A DNA stretch of 64,000 bases from Desulfopila aestuarii DSM 18488 (GTDB lineage Bacteria > Desulfobacterota > Desulfobulbia > Desulfobulbales > Desulfocapsaceae): NCBI RefSeq assembly GCF_900143695.1, contig NZ_FRFE01000007.1, positions 124,001-188,000 on the forward strand. Direction: 5' to 3'. Each line of letters begins with the position of its first letter. The stretch's first letter is position 1. Below, piece after piece: positions 17,824 through 26,845 of the stretch. The notes beneath the pieces were generated by a model. The model saw only the letters and a program-made list of their open reading frames with translations. It had not been told where the DNA came from and searched no databases. Made by a program: the position numbers and the translations under genes.

Positions 17824-20800
17824 ATGCCTACTGACACAACCCCTCTTGAACAACTCAGAAAACTCCCGCCCTTCGAGCAGTCTCTTCTTCAATTTCTCTC
17901 TATTGTCTATGAGCCGGCCCATACCACCTTGGTGGTCAACTGCCTGCGCAAGCTCGAATTTACCAATCCCAGGGGTAATCGCCCATCCGCGACCAACCTC
18001 AACCATTATTTCTCAAAATTCGAACAACTCGGTCTGTTAAATCAGGACCGTCAATGCGTTCCGGAAATTGTTGAAGTGCTGAGCAAGGACGCCGTGAGGG
18101 AGGGAACCTTTGCCGATTATGCCACAGTCATCAGGAAAGAGGCGCCCGTCTCCTACTACTATGGCAAATGGTCCACCCGCTGCTGGCGTGCCATCCGCGA
18201 GATGCGCATTGGTATATACACCCAGGATTTCGATCTCATTGATGAGGCGGTTGAATTTCTGAACAGTCAATGCCGGGAAATGATCACCGAGACACCGCCA
18301 ACCCTGCAGGTGACGACACGTCCCTTTGACATTGACTGGTTTCGTCATCTGCCCAGTTCATTTCAGTTCTATCTCTTGAGTAATGTCCTGCAACACTGTC
18401 AGGCGAGACTCGAACCGGCTCCGGAAATTCTTGATTATCTCAGCAACAAAGAAGAGCTCAGTCACCTGAGCGATGATGAGATATTGCCGTTCAGACGTTT
18501 GTTGTTCAATCAGCTGCTCTTTCAGGGAGATTTCAGGGAGGCGACATCGCTCGTCACCAATCATCCGGAATCTTTCCACGGTACCGGCGCTCTCGGCACC
18601 CTTCTCTTTCTTCAGGGGAAAAAAGAGGAATCTGCCAAGGCATACAAAGAGGACATGCACTTTCTGGTCGAGATGACCGGGGCAGAGCGTGTCGCTTTTT
18701 TCGGTCCCACCGGGCTCTACTACATCCTCTCTCTCCTGAATGGTGCCGATAAAGAGCTCTACCCAGCCATCGCCGATCAGATTAGCTCCACCTTGGAACT
18801 GTTTCGAACTGCGCCGGAAAATCGATCCTATGAATACCTGTCCCAGGTGATCAGCTCACACCTCAATGTGGCAGCCAGCAACAGTGACATCAGCCTGCCG
18901 GAAGATCTACCCGCATCTGCTCTTACCGTTTATTTCGCCGGTCTCTGCCAGTTCTGGCTCAACAGCGCGGTCGAGCCAGATCTGGAAATAGCAATCGTCG
19001 CGGCCTGCACCAAAGCCCAGAAAAGTCGCTATCACCTGCTTACCGGTCTTTTTGCCGAATTGCTCACCAAGATCCGGCCCGGCAGCGAGGAGTACCGCAA
19101 TCTCCTTGAGGAGATGCAGGCTACGATCGGATTGCAGCCAATGATCGGTATCATGGAGCCTGAAGAACCGTGGAAGAGAAGCCTCGAAGCATTAATTCAC
19201 GCCACTTCCATCGAACGAGAGGAACCGCAGCACCAGACCAGGCTCATATGGCAAATCGAAGTACTTGGCAACACCATCAATCTCGGACCCCGCGAGCAGA
19301 AACTACTGTCGTCCGGAGACTGGTCCAAGGGCCGCCCTGTGTCACTTTCCCGTCTGCACCAGAGTCGAAAACTCATTTTTCTCACCCCTCAAGACCGGAA
19401 AATCTGTACAGCGATTAAAAAAATAGTTAACCGGGAGACGCAAAGCGTCAGCTACGAGCTCAATATCGAAAAAGCGTTGATGGCCATGATAGGCCACCCC
19501 CATCTTTTTCTGGCGGAATCTCCTTCCACTCCTGTAGAAATGATATCTGGCGAGCCGGAACTGCTGGTTGAGGAACGAGGAGAAATGCTGCACATCCGTT
19601 TCGCCCAGCCTATTACTGCCGACAATATTTCCATCCACCAGGAAACACCAACCCGGATCAAGGTAATTAATATCAATGACAACCACCGGCGTATTGCCCA
19701 GATCACCGGCGAAGAGGGACTGACAGTACCAAAATCGGCCAGCGAGAAGGTACTCACCGCCATCGGCAACATCTCCTCGTTTATGACCGTTCACTCTGCC
19801 ATCGCCGCAGACCGGGCCAACGTCGATGGCAGTATCACCTTTGTCGAAGCAGATTCGACCATCTACATGCACCTGCTACCCTACGGCACCGGTTTTCGTC
19901 TTGAAATGTTCGTCAAGCCTTTCAAGGATGGAGGCCACTACCTCAAGCCAGGACAAGGCGTAGAGAACATCATGGCAGAGGTCAATGGCCGACGGCTACA
20001 GACCAGGAGAAACCTGGCGCTTGAAGAGGAAAAAGCGCGCGATATCGAAGAGCTGTGTCCCATTTTCGATCTGGCCATGGATCTCGAACAGGAGAACGAC
20101 CGGGAGTGGCACTTGCATGATCCTGACGACTGTCTTCAGGCCCTTTATGAACTGCAGGCCATCCAGGACAAGGTCGTCATAGAATGGCCTGAGGGAGAGA
20201 AGCTTAATATCACCCACAACGCCTCGATGGAGAACCTCAACCTCAAGATTCGCACCAACCGCCACAACTGGTTCGCCATGAGCGGTCAACTGCAGCTCGA
20301 TCAGGATACCGTCATCGATCTCAGAGAGCTGCTGACCAGATTAAAAGAGTCATCAAGTCGCTTTATCAAAATCGGTGACGGCCAGTTTCTCGCCCTGACC
20401 CAAGAGTTCCGACGCCGGCTCGAAGAGATGAATATCTACTCGGAAGGATTCAGCGGTGACAGCGATAACGAGATCATGATCCACCCGCTCGCCGCGCTGA
20501 CACTTGAAAAGCTGGCGCAGAAGGCCCACACCGAAGCTGATATCGGCTGGAAGGATCAACTCACCCGCATCAAGGACGCCCAGAATTTTAAGCCGGAACT
20601 TCCCTCCACTCTGCAGGCCGAACTTCGCGACTATCAACGGGAGGGTTACGACTGGCTGGCCAGACTGGCAGCCTGGGGTGTTGGCGGATGTCTCGCCGAC
20701 GACATGGGACTTGGCAAGACTCTGCAATCACTGGCAGTTATCCTCAGCCATGCCACCGAAGGCCCATCGCTGGTTGTGGCACCGACTTCCGTTTCCAACA

Positions 20801-21990
20801 ACTGGATGAGTGAGGTGGTGAAGTTCACCCCTACCCTCAATATCAAGACGCTCACTGCCAAAGACCGGGAAAAGGCCATCCAGGAACTGGGCCCTTTTGA
20901 TCTGCTCATCACCACCTACACCCTTTTGCAACAGGAAGAGGAACTGTTGAAACAGGTGCCATGGCAGACGGTTATTCTCGATGAGGCCCAGGCCATTAAA
21001 AACGCCGCGACCAAACGCAGCCGCGCCGCCATGTCCCTTCAGGCCAGGTTCAAGCTTATCACCACCGGCACCCCGATTGAAAATCATCTCGGCGAATTAT
21101 GGAACCTTTTTCATTTCATCAACCCCGGCCTGCTCGGCTCGCTGAATAGTTTCAATGAGCGTTTTGCCGCGCCTATTGAACGTTTCCAGGACCGGGATGC
21201 CAGAATGAAGCTGAAAAAACTGATTCGTCCGTTTATTTTACGCCGTATCAAATCCCAGGTACTGGACGAACTGCCGTCACGTACCGAGGTCACCCTCGAT
21301 GTGGAGATGAGCCCGGAAGAAACCCATTTTTACGAGGCACTCAGGCAGAATGCCATCGAGATGCTCGAAAATAACAAGGAGAAGAAGGGCCGTCATCTGC
21401 AGATCCTCACCGAGATCATGAAGCTGCGACAGGCCTGCTGCAATTCCAGACTGCTCGATCGCAACAGCTCGATTCGCAGCGCCAAACTTGAGGTTTTCTC
21501 ATCACTGGTCGAGGAATTGATTGAAAGCCGTCACAAGGTGCTGGTCTTTAGCCAGTTCATCGGCCATCTCGGGATTATCCGTGAATTTCTGGAGGAAAAA
21601 GGCATCTCCTATCAGTATCTCGACGGCTCTACCAGCTCGAAACTTCGAAAAGAACGGGTGGAGGCCTTCCAGGCCGGTCAGGGCGATGTCTTCCTCATTA
21701 GCCTCAAGGCAGGGGGACTCGGTCTCAATCTCACCGCCGCCGACTATGTCATCCACATGGATCCCTGGTGGAATCCGGCCATCGAGGACCAGGCTTCCGA
21801 CAGGGCCCACCGTATAGGTCAAACCAGGCCGGTCACCATTTACCGGCTGGTCTGTAAGAACACCATCGAAGAAAAGATTGTCAAACTCCACCAGGAAAAA
21901 CGGGATCTGGCCGGCAGCCTTCTGGAAGGCAGCGATATGAGCGCCAGGATGAACTCCGACGATCTGCTCGATCTCATCCGGGAAAAGTAA
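17824..21990 (+). CDS. Large SNF2/Swi2-family ATPase (putative DNA translocase)
   Basis: About 1388 residues. The C-terminal 450 residues form a complete SNF2 motor: Walker A DDMGLGKT (near 960), DEAQ box in ILDEAQAIKN (near 1053), motif III TGTPIENHLGELW, and the helicase C lobe with GLNLTAADYVIHMDPWWNPA and the arginine finger segment SDRAHRIGQ. The N-terminal 900 residues are alpha-rich then beta-rich with no domain recognised. Bacterial SNF2 proteins of this type act on DNA-protein complexes, for example RapA on RNA polymerase. An earlier ATG at 17779 would add 15 residues; neither start has a well spaced ribosome site (AAGGAG lies 19 bases before 17824). No methylase or nuclease genes flank it, so a defence role is not indicated. 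Confidence 0.9.
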   Translation: MPTDTTPLEQLRKLPPFEQSLLQFLSIVYEPAHTTLVVNCLRKLEFTNPRGNRPSATNLNHYFSKFEQLGLLNQDRQCVPEIVEVLSKDAVREGTFADYATVIRKEAPVSYYYGKWSTRCWRAIREMRIGIYTQDFDLIDEAVEFLNSQCREMITETPPTLQVTTRPFDIDWFRHLPSSFQFYLLSNVLQHCQARLEPAPEILDYLSNKEELSHLSDDEILPFRRLLFNQLLFQGDFREATSLVTNHPESFHGTGALGTLLFLQGKKEESAKAYKEDMHFLVEMTGAERVAFFGPTGLYYILSLLNGADKELYPAIADQISSTLELFRTAPENRSYEYLSQVISSHLNVAASNSDISLPEDLPASALTVYFAGLCQFWLNSAVEPDLEIAIVAACTKAQKSRYHLLTGLFAELLTKIRPGSEEYRNLLEEMQATIGLQPMIGIMEPEEPWKRSLEALIHATSIEREEPQHQTRLIWQIEVLGNTINLGPREQKLLSSGDWSKGRPVSLSRLHQSRKLIFLTPQDRKICTAIKKIVNRETQSVSYELNIEKALMAMIGHPHLFLAESPSTPVEMISGEPELLVEERGEMLHIRFAQPITADNISIHQETPTRIKVININDNHRRIAQITGEEGLTVPKSASEKVLTAIGNISSFMTVHSAIAADRANVDGSITFVEADSTIYMHLLPYGTGFRLEMFVKPFKDGGHYLKPGQGVENIMAEVNGRRLQTRRNLALEEEKARDIEELCPIFDLAMDLEQENDREWHLHDPDDCLQALYELQAIQDKVVIEWPEGEKLNITHNASMENLNLKIRTNRHNWFAMSGQLQLDQDTVIDLRELLTRLKESSSRFIKIGDGQFLALTQEFRRRLEEMNIYSEGFSGDSDNEIMIHPLAALTLEKLAQKAHTEADIGWKDQLTRIKDAQNFKPELPSTLQAELRDYQREGYDWLARLAAWGVGGCLADDMGLGKTLQSLAVILSHATEGPSLVVAPTSVSNNWMSEVVKFTPTLNIKTLTAKDREKAIQELGPFDLLITTYTLLQQEEELLKQVPWQTVILDEAQAIKNAATKRSRAAMSLQARFKLITTGTPIENHLGELWNLFHFINPGLLGSLNSFNERFAAPIERFQDRDARMKLKKLIRPFILRRIKSQVLDELPSRTEVTLDVEMSPEETHFYEALRQNAIEMLENNKEKKGRHLQILTEIMKLRQACCNSRLLDRNSSIRSAKLEVFSSLVEELIESRHKVLVFSQFIGHLGIIREFLEEKGISYQYLDGSTSSKLRKERVEAFQAGQGDVFLISLKAGGLGLNLTAADYVIHMDPWWNPAIEDQASDRAHRIGQTRPVTIYRLVCKNTIEEKIVKLHQEKRDLAGSLLEGSDMSARMNSDDLLDLIREK

Positions 21991-22041
21991 AACCGAGAAT
22001 AGAGGGAACCCCAGGCCTTTGATGGGGTCCGCCTGTTCGGG

Positions 22042-22512
22042 TTATTTTCCACCACTTTGCAGATGTGAGAGAATAAGGCCGTAAAACGAAATTTCGGCCG
22101 ATTGAAATCGCCAGCCCAAGTGGATACCGCATTGCCCGCAAAGGGCAATGCGCCAGAGATAACCGGCAAACCAGGAAAACTCAGCACTGGATTCTCCCGC
22201 CAGACTGCAGCCCGGTGCCCGGGCGAAACAGCCCAGTTCGTAGACAATCCCCACAGGATTAAAAAAGGTATGTCGATGTGAACCGGCGACCTCGATCTGC
22301 TGATCACCGGCGGTAATGATGTGGCTGCAGGCGCGGCACAGAATAGCCGGCTCTTCTTCACGCAGCTCATCATCCTGGTCCTCCAGGTCCTCAACACGGC
22401 CCCGCTCCTGCTCCACCGCCTCACGCAACAGAACCGGAAGCAAAAAGCCCCCCAATGCCGCAAATTGAGTGCGACATGGGAGGGCTGTATATAAGGAAAT
22501 TCCGGACGCCAT
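22042..22512 (-). CDS. CULT-domain (cereblon-like) protein
   Basis: 156 residues. From residue 59 on it matches the CULT domain, the thalidomide-binding domain of eukaryotic cereblon. The zinc ligands are two CxxC pairs (Cys59/Cys62 and Cys125/Cys128). The three pocket tryptophans are Trp114, Trp120 and Trp134, in SWF, YLW and LGW contexts, with spacing of 6 and 14 residues exactly as in human W380, W386 and W400. The NPVGIVYE and FYGL segments also match. The residue two before the first Trp is Phe rather than the His of human CRBN. The N-terminal 55 residues are Leu/Glu-rich and unassigned. Bacterial single-domain CULT proteins are known (Magnetospirillum), with undefined roles. It lies 32 bases after the cobA-hemD stop on the same strand. 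Confidence 0.88.
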   Translation of the reverse strand: MASGISLYTALPCRTQFAALGGFLLPVLLREAVEQERGRVEDLEDQDDELREEEPAILCRACSHIITAGDQQIEVAGSHRHTFFNPVGIVYELGCFARAPGCSLAGESSAEFSWFAGYLWRIALCGQCGIHLGWRFQSAEISFYGLILSHLQSGGK

Positions 22513-22544
22513 AGGCGACTCTGCCTCAGCTTGTGGGCAGTACG

Positions 22545-24104
22545 CTACCTGCCCGCAGTAAAGAAATCGACTACCTCCCGAACCATCGCCGGAATAGTGT
22601 GTTCTTTTGGCTGAATATCGACACGCAGACCGTTGTCTGTCACCGTTTTGGCGGTTATCGGCCCAATGGCGGCGATCTTCACCCCTTTCAGCAACTGCTG
22701 CAATTCTTCGTTATCAGCGGCATCGACCATGGTGAGGAAGTTGCGCACTGTGGAGGAACTCGTAAATGTTATCATATCCACAGTCCCCTCTTCAAGGTCG
22801 GCCCGCAGTGCATCTTTGCGACCCTGGGGCGGAACATTCCGATAGACCGGCGCAATCGTAACCTGGGCTCCAGCGCCCCTCAAGGTTTCCGGCAGTATCT
22901 CTCGTGCCTGCAAAGCTCGGGGAATAAGGATATTGCGACCTTCGACACCCTGATCGAGCAGACTCTCCGCGAGGCCCTCTCCGGTAAAGACATTGGGGAT
23001 CAGGTCGGCATTCACCCCAAACGTCAGCAGGTAATCGGCGGTACTTTTGCCAATAACCGCGATATCGGGGCCTTTAAGATCGCGGGCATCCATCCCCCGC
23101 CCATGAAGCCGTTCAAAGAAATATTTCACACCGTTTAGCGAAGTGAAAATAATCCAGTGATACTCATTCAACCGCTCCAACTCACTGTCGAGAACGTCAT
23201 AAGACTGAACCGGCTCGATATTGATGGTGGAATACTCCAGGCAGTTTGCTCCAGCCTCTTCCAGCCCGGCCACCAATTCACTGGCCTGGTCACGGGTCCT
23301 GGTGACGATAATCTTACGACCGAAGAGTGGGCGCTTTTCATACCAGTCAACACTCTCCTTCAGCTTGACCACCTCACCGATAATGATAAGCGACGGTGGA
23401 GTGATGCCCGCATCTTTCACAATAGTGACAATAGTCTCAAGGGTACCGACCACTGAACGTTGCTCAGGAGTGGAGGCCCAGCGCACCACCGCCACAGGGG
23501 TCTGCGGATCACGGCCATACTTGATCAGGTTCTCGACAATGGTGGGGAGATTTTTGATACCCATGTACACAACCAGGGTACCGGCACCGGTGGCAAGCTT
23601 CGACCAGTCTATATTGGAGTTCTCTTTGGTGGGGTCTTCATGACCGGTCAGAAAGGCAACGGATGCGGTAAAATCCCGGTGGGTGATGGGAATGCCTGCA
23701 TACGTCGCTGCCGCCGTGGCCGAGGTGACACCCGGCACAACCTCGAAAGGAACGCCGGCTTTATAGAGTTCCTGAACTTCTTCACCACCGCGCCCGAAGA
23801 TGAACGGGTCGCCGCCTTTGAGACGCACGACGATCTTGCCCGCTTTGGCATGGTCAACCAGCATCTGGTTGATCTCTTCCTGGGTATGAGTGTGCTTGAC
23901 GCCGCCCCGCTTGCCGGCATAGATGAATGTGGCATCTTTGGGCACATATTTAAGCAGCTTTTTACTGGCGAGGTAATCATAGACCAGTACCTCGGCCTTT
24001 TCGAGGAGGTACTTGCCGCGCACTGTGATAAGCCCGGGATCACCAGGACCCGCACCTACGAGATAAACCTTTCCGCACCTGTTGTTCTTCGTCTGTTCTT
24101 CCAT
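22545..24104 (-). CDS. Fused uroporphyrinogen-III C-methyltransferase / uroporphyrinogen-III synthase
   Basis: 519 residues. The N-terminal domain (about 10-250) is a SUMT/CobA methyltransferase: VGAGPGDPGLIT, the KGGDPFIFGRGGEE motif, and GIPITHRD. The C-terminal domain (about 260-515) is a HemD-type synthase (IFTSLNGVKYFFERL, ITFTSSSTVRNF). Together they make uroporphyrinogen III and methylate it to precorrin-2, the entry to siroheme, needed for sulfite reductase, and to the siroheme-dependent heme route of sulfate reducers. The fusion is common in Desulfobacterota and clostridia. Start choice is uncertain: ATGs at 24104, 24113 and 24146 are in frame and none has a clear ribosome site. Confidence 0.93.
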   Translation of the reverse strand: MEEQTKNNRCGKVYLVGAGPGDPGLITVRGKYLLEKAEVLVYDYLASKKLLKYVPKDATFIYAGKRGGVKHTHTQEEINQMLVDHAKAGKIVVRLKGGDPFIFGRGGEEVQELYKAGVPFEVVPGVTSATAAATYAGIPITHRDFTASVAFLTGHEDPTKENSNIDWSKLATGAGTLVVYMGIKNLPTIVENLIKYGRDPQTPVAVVRWASTPEQRSVVGTLETIVTIVKDAGITPPSLIIIGEVVKLKESVDWYEKRPLFGRKIIVTRTRDQASELVAGLEEAGANCLEYSTINIEPVQSYDVLDSELERLNEYHWIIFTSLNGVKYFFERLHGRGMDARDLKGPDIAVIGKSTADYLLTFGVNADLIPNVFTGEGLAESLLDQGVEGRNILIPRALQAREILPETLRGAGAQVTIAPVYRNVPPQGRKDALRADLEEGTVDMITFTSSSTVRNFLTMVDAADNEELQQLLKGVKIAAIGPITAKTVTDNGLRVDIQPKEHTIPAMVREVVDFFTAGR

Positions 24105-24295
24105 AACCTTCATTCCGACTGCCCCACACCTGCCGGGACCAATCATTCGCCGGCTGCCCGGCCTTTATTTAAAACATCACGCCCGCCCTGAACGCATAAC
24201 AGCCCACAGGAAGCTGGATACAACCAAACTCCTCTGGACCCGTCGTAACGGAAAAGTATGGCGCTCTTTACGCCTGTCGTCTCATCGCAGGCAAC

Positions 24296-24331
24296 AAAAA
24301 GGGCACACCTTCATGTCCGGTATGCCCTTTT
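24296..24331 (-). terminator. Terminator of adk
   Basis: Stem GGGCA (24301-24305) / TGCCC (24323-24327), extended inward with one mismatch and outward by A/T pairs; the minus strand ends in a T run (24296-24300). It lies about 55 bases past the adk stop. Confidence 0.75.
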
Positions 24332-24385
24332 CTCATTACTATAAACACGAAATCAATTCAGATAGCGATTTCGTTCACAAACCTC

Positions 24386-25066
24386 TTACAGCTGGCTCAT
24401 GATGGCTTCGGTAACATCACCGATGGATTTAGAGCCGTCAACAGAGATTACCTTCGGGCCGCTGCCGTTCTTGAAGAAGTTGACCGCAGCCATAGTACCG
24501 GTGGTCTCGTCGTAGTAAATGTTGTGACGCTTGTCGATTGCAGACTCATCCTGATCGTCGGCGCGGGTATTGAGATCGCCACCGCAGACACGGCATACCA
24601 GTTTGCCGTCTTTTTCTACCGGCTTGATCGCATCAAATGCGATGTGGTTCGGATGGTTGTTGTCATTTACGCAAAGACGACGGCCCATAATACGCTCTTT
24701 GGCGATCTGGCGATCAAGAACGATCTCAATGACGTAATCCAGTGCCAGTCCTTCTTTCTCAAGGGTCTTGGCCAAGGTGATCGCCTGGTCTTTGGAACGC
24801 GGGAAGCCATCAAGAATCCAGCCTTCCTTGCAGTCATCTTTCTGCAGACGGGCGATCATCATCGGAATGGTGATATCATCAGGAACCAGGTCGCCGCGAT
24901 CGATGTACTCTTTAGCTTTCTTGCCAAGCTCGGTACCGCCGCCGATATGCTCTCTGAAGATGGCACCGGACTCGATGTGCGGCAGACCGTATTTCTTCTG
25001 TACGATTGCACCCTGAGTACCCTTGCCGCTTCCGTTCGGTCCGAAAACCAGGATATTTTTACCCAT
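24386..25066 (-). CDS. adk: Adenylate kinase
   Basis: 226 residues, a long-LID adenylate kinase catalysing ATP + AMP = 2 ADP. The P-loop is GPNGSGKGT (9-17), a little different from the usual GxPGxGKGT; the AMP-binding and DGFPRS segments are present, and the LID contains RRLC and CRVC cysteines that may bind a metal. AAGGAGAATTGCT precedes the ATG. It is a single-gene unit with its own terminator. Confidence 0.94.
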   Translation of the reverse strand: MGKNILVFGPNGSGKGTQGAIVQKKYGLPHIESGAIFREHIGGGTELGKKAKEYIDRGDLVPDDITIPMMIARLQKDDCKEGWILDGFPRSKDQAITLAKTLEKEGLALDYVIEIVLDRQIAKERIMGRRLCVNDNNHPNHIAFDAIKPVEKDGKLVCRVCGGDLNTRADDQDESAIDKRHNIYYDETTGTMAAVNFFKNGSGPKVISVDGSKSIGDVTEAIMSQL

Positions 25067-25532
25067 AGCAATTCTCCTTGAAAAATAGAGTTATAGAAAA
25101 CAAAACCGCACACCTTTCGTGCACGGAAAAACTGTAAAAACCGACAAAAAACACAAACCGCCATAGCGGTTGAAGAGACTTTTCACCTGCCCGAGCCCGG
25201 CAACGGGAATCTTCCAATGCCTCGAATGGGGATTCTTGCCAACCATTTGCCGCATGCAGGAAAGTTTTCCGCAGCGCGCGTACACATAGCTAAGCAACCG
25301 TCCTCCCGTGAAAAAACAGCAATTTCCTCCTCGGGTGAAAGCAAGGGGTAACTATAGCCGATAATCCTGCGGGTGGCTAGAAAAATATCTGGCCGAACAT
25401 TTTGACTTTCACCCTGAAAGAGAGTATTTTTCAACACATGAGCGTTGACTAGAGTTCCACGTGCGCAACCTTTGGATTGCCCCGCCTTTTTGCGCTACTT
25501 CACCAACAACCCACTACAACATGTTATAGATT
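25067..25532. other. Intergenic region between adk and homoserine dehydrogenase
   Basis: About 465 bases between divergent genes. Open frames here are short, antisense-looking and without ribosome sites. No riboswitch class, attenuator or terminator could be recognised ahead of the homoserine dehydrogenase gene. Confidence 0.4.
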
Positions 25533-26837
25533 ATGAAAGATATCCGTATCGGCATCATCGGTTTTGGCACTGTCGGCAGCGGTCTTGCCAAAACGCTTTA
25601 TGAACAGAAGGACCGACTACGCCAGAAAACCGGTGCCAACCTCACCCTTGCCCGGGTAGCCGACATCTCGATCACCTCGTTGCCGAAGGAATATAGTGAT
25701 GTCGTACTCTCCAACGATGCCAACGACATCTTCAACGACCCGGAAATTGATATCGTCGTCGAACTGATCGGCGGCATGGAACCAGCCAGAACCTTCATGC
25801 TCACTGCCATTGCCAAAGGCAAGCACGTAGTGACTGCTAACAAAGCGCTACTCTCCATACACGGTAAGGAGATCTTCGATGCGGCTGTAAAAAACAACGT
25901 CGAAGTCGGTTATGAGGCCAGTGTCGGCGGCGGCATCCCCATCATCAAGGCATTAAAGGAAGGCCTTGTCGCAAACCGGATCAACTACATCAAGGGGATA
26001 ATGAACGGCACCGCCAACTATATCCTCAGCCAGATGACCGACCGCGGCCTGCCATTTGCCGAGGTGCTGAAAAAAGCCCAGGAACTTGGCTTTGCGGAAG
26101 CCGACCCCACCTATGATGTGGAAGGCATCGATACCGCCCATAAACTTGCTATCCTGATGACCATTGCCTACGGTCTTGATGTACGCCTTGACGACATCAA
26201 CGTCGAAGGCATCTCCTCCATTGAGCCGATCGACATCGAATACGCCCGTAAATTTGGTTACCGCATCAAACTACTGGCTATCAGCCGTAACCACGGTGAC
26301 AATATCGAAGCCCGGGTCCACCCGACCATGGTGCCGGAAAATCATATGCTGGCCTCAATCAACGGCGCGTTTAACGGCATCCTGATCAATGGCGATACGG
26401 TGGGCGATGTACTGCTCTATGGTGCCGGCGCCGGCATGATGCCTACCGGTAGCGCAGTAGCTGCCGACGTGGTCGATATCAGTCGCAATATTCTGGCAGG
26501 TGCTATCAACCGGGTACCTGCCCTTTCCTACCTTCCGGAGCATATAGGCAAACCCAGGATCACCCCGATGACCGACCTGGTCTGCCCTTTCTATTTCCGG
26601 GTCACCGCCCTTGACAAACCGGGTGTACTGTCCATCATTACCGGTATTTTCGGCAAGCATGGCATCTCGATCCGCTCCATGATCCAGCCGGGCCAGGATG
26701 CGGGCGAGCCAGTGCATATTGTCTTCCGCACCCATCGGGCCGCTGAAGCAGCCGTCAAAAACGCCATCAAGGAGATCGACGCGCTCGAAATCTGCTCCGC
26801 ACCAACGGTAAAAATCCGCATCCTTAATCCTGAATAG
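25533..26837 (+). CDS. hom: Homoserine dehydrogenase
   Basis: 434 residues. N-terminal NAD(P) fold with GFGTVGSG, central catalytic domain (ANKALL, GIMNGTANYILSQM, FAEADPTYDVEGIDTAHKL motif region with the substrate-binding Glu/Asp and Lys), and a C-terminal ACT domain (about 355-430; DKPGVLSIITGIFGKHGIS) expected to bind threonine as feedback inhibitor. It reduces aspartate semialdehyde to homoserine for threonine and methionine. It heads an apparent three-gene unit with apgM (8 bases on) and a thioesterase. Confidence 0.96.
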   Translation: MKDIRIGIIGFGTVGSGLAKTLYEQKDRLRQKTGANLTLARVADISITSLPKEYSDVVLSNDANDIFNDPEIDIVVELIGGMEPARTFMLTAIAKGKHVVTANKALLSIHGKEIFDAAVKNNVEVGYEASVGGGIPIIKALKEGLVANRINYIKGIMNGTANYILSQMTDRGLPFAEVLKKAQELGFAEADPTYDVEGIDTAHKLAILMTIAYGLDVRLDDINVEGISSIEPIDIEYARKFGYRIKLLAISRNHGDNIEARVHPTMVPENHMLASINGAFNGILINGDTVGDVLLYGAGAGMMPTGSAVAADVVDISRNILAGAINRVPALSYLPEHIGKPRITPMTDLVCPFYFRVTALDKPGVLSIITGIFGKHGISIRSMIQPGQDAGEPVHIVFRTHRAAEAAVKNAIKEIDALEICSAPTVKIRILNPE

Positions 26838-26845
26838 ACACAATC

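Noticed and set aside
25183-25437. Minus-strand frame of 84 codons between adk and hom
   Set aside because: No ribosome site, no known motifs; probably non-coding.
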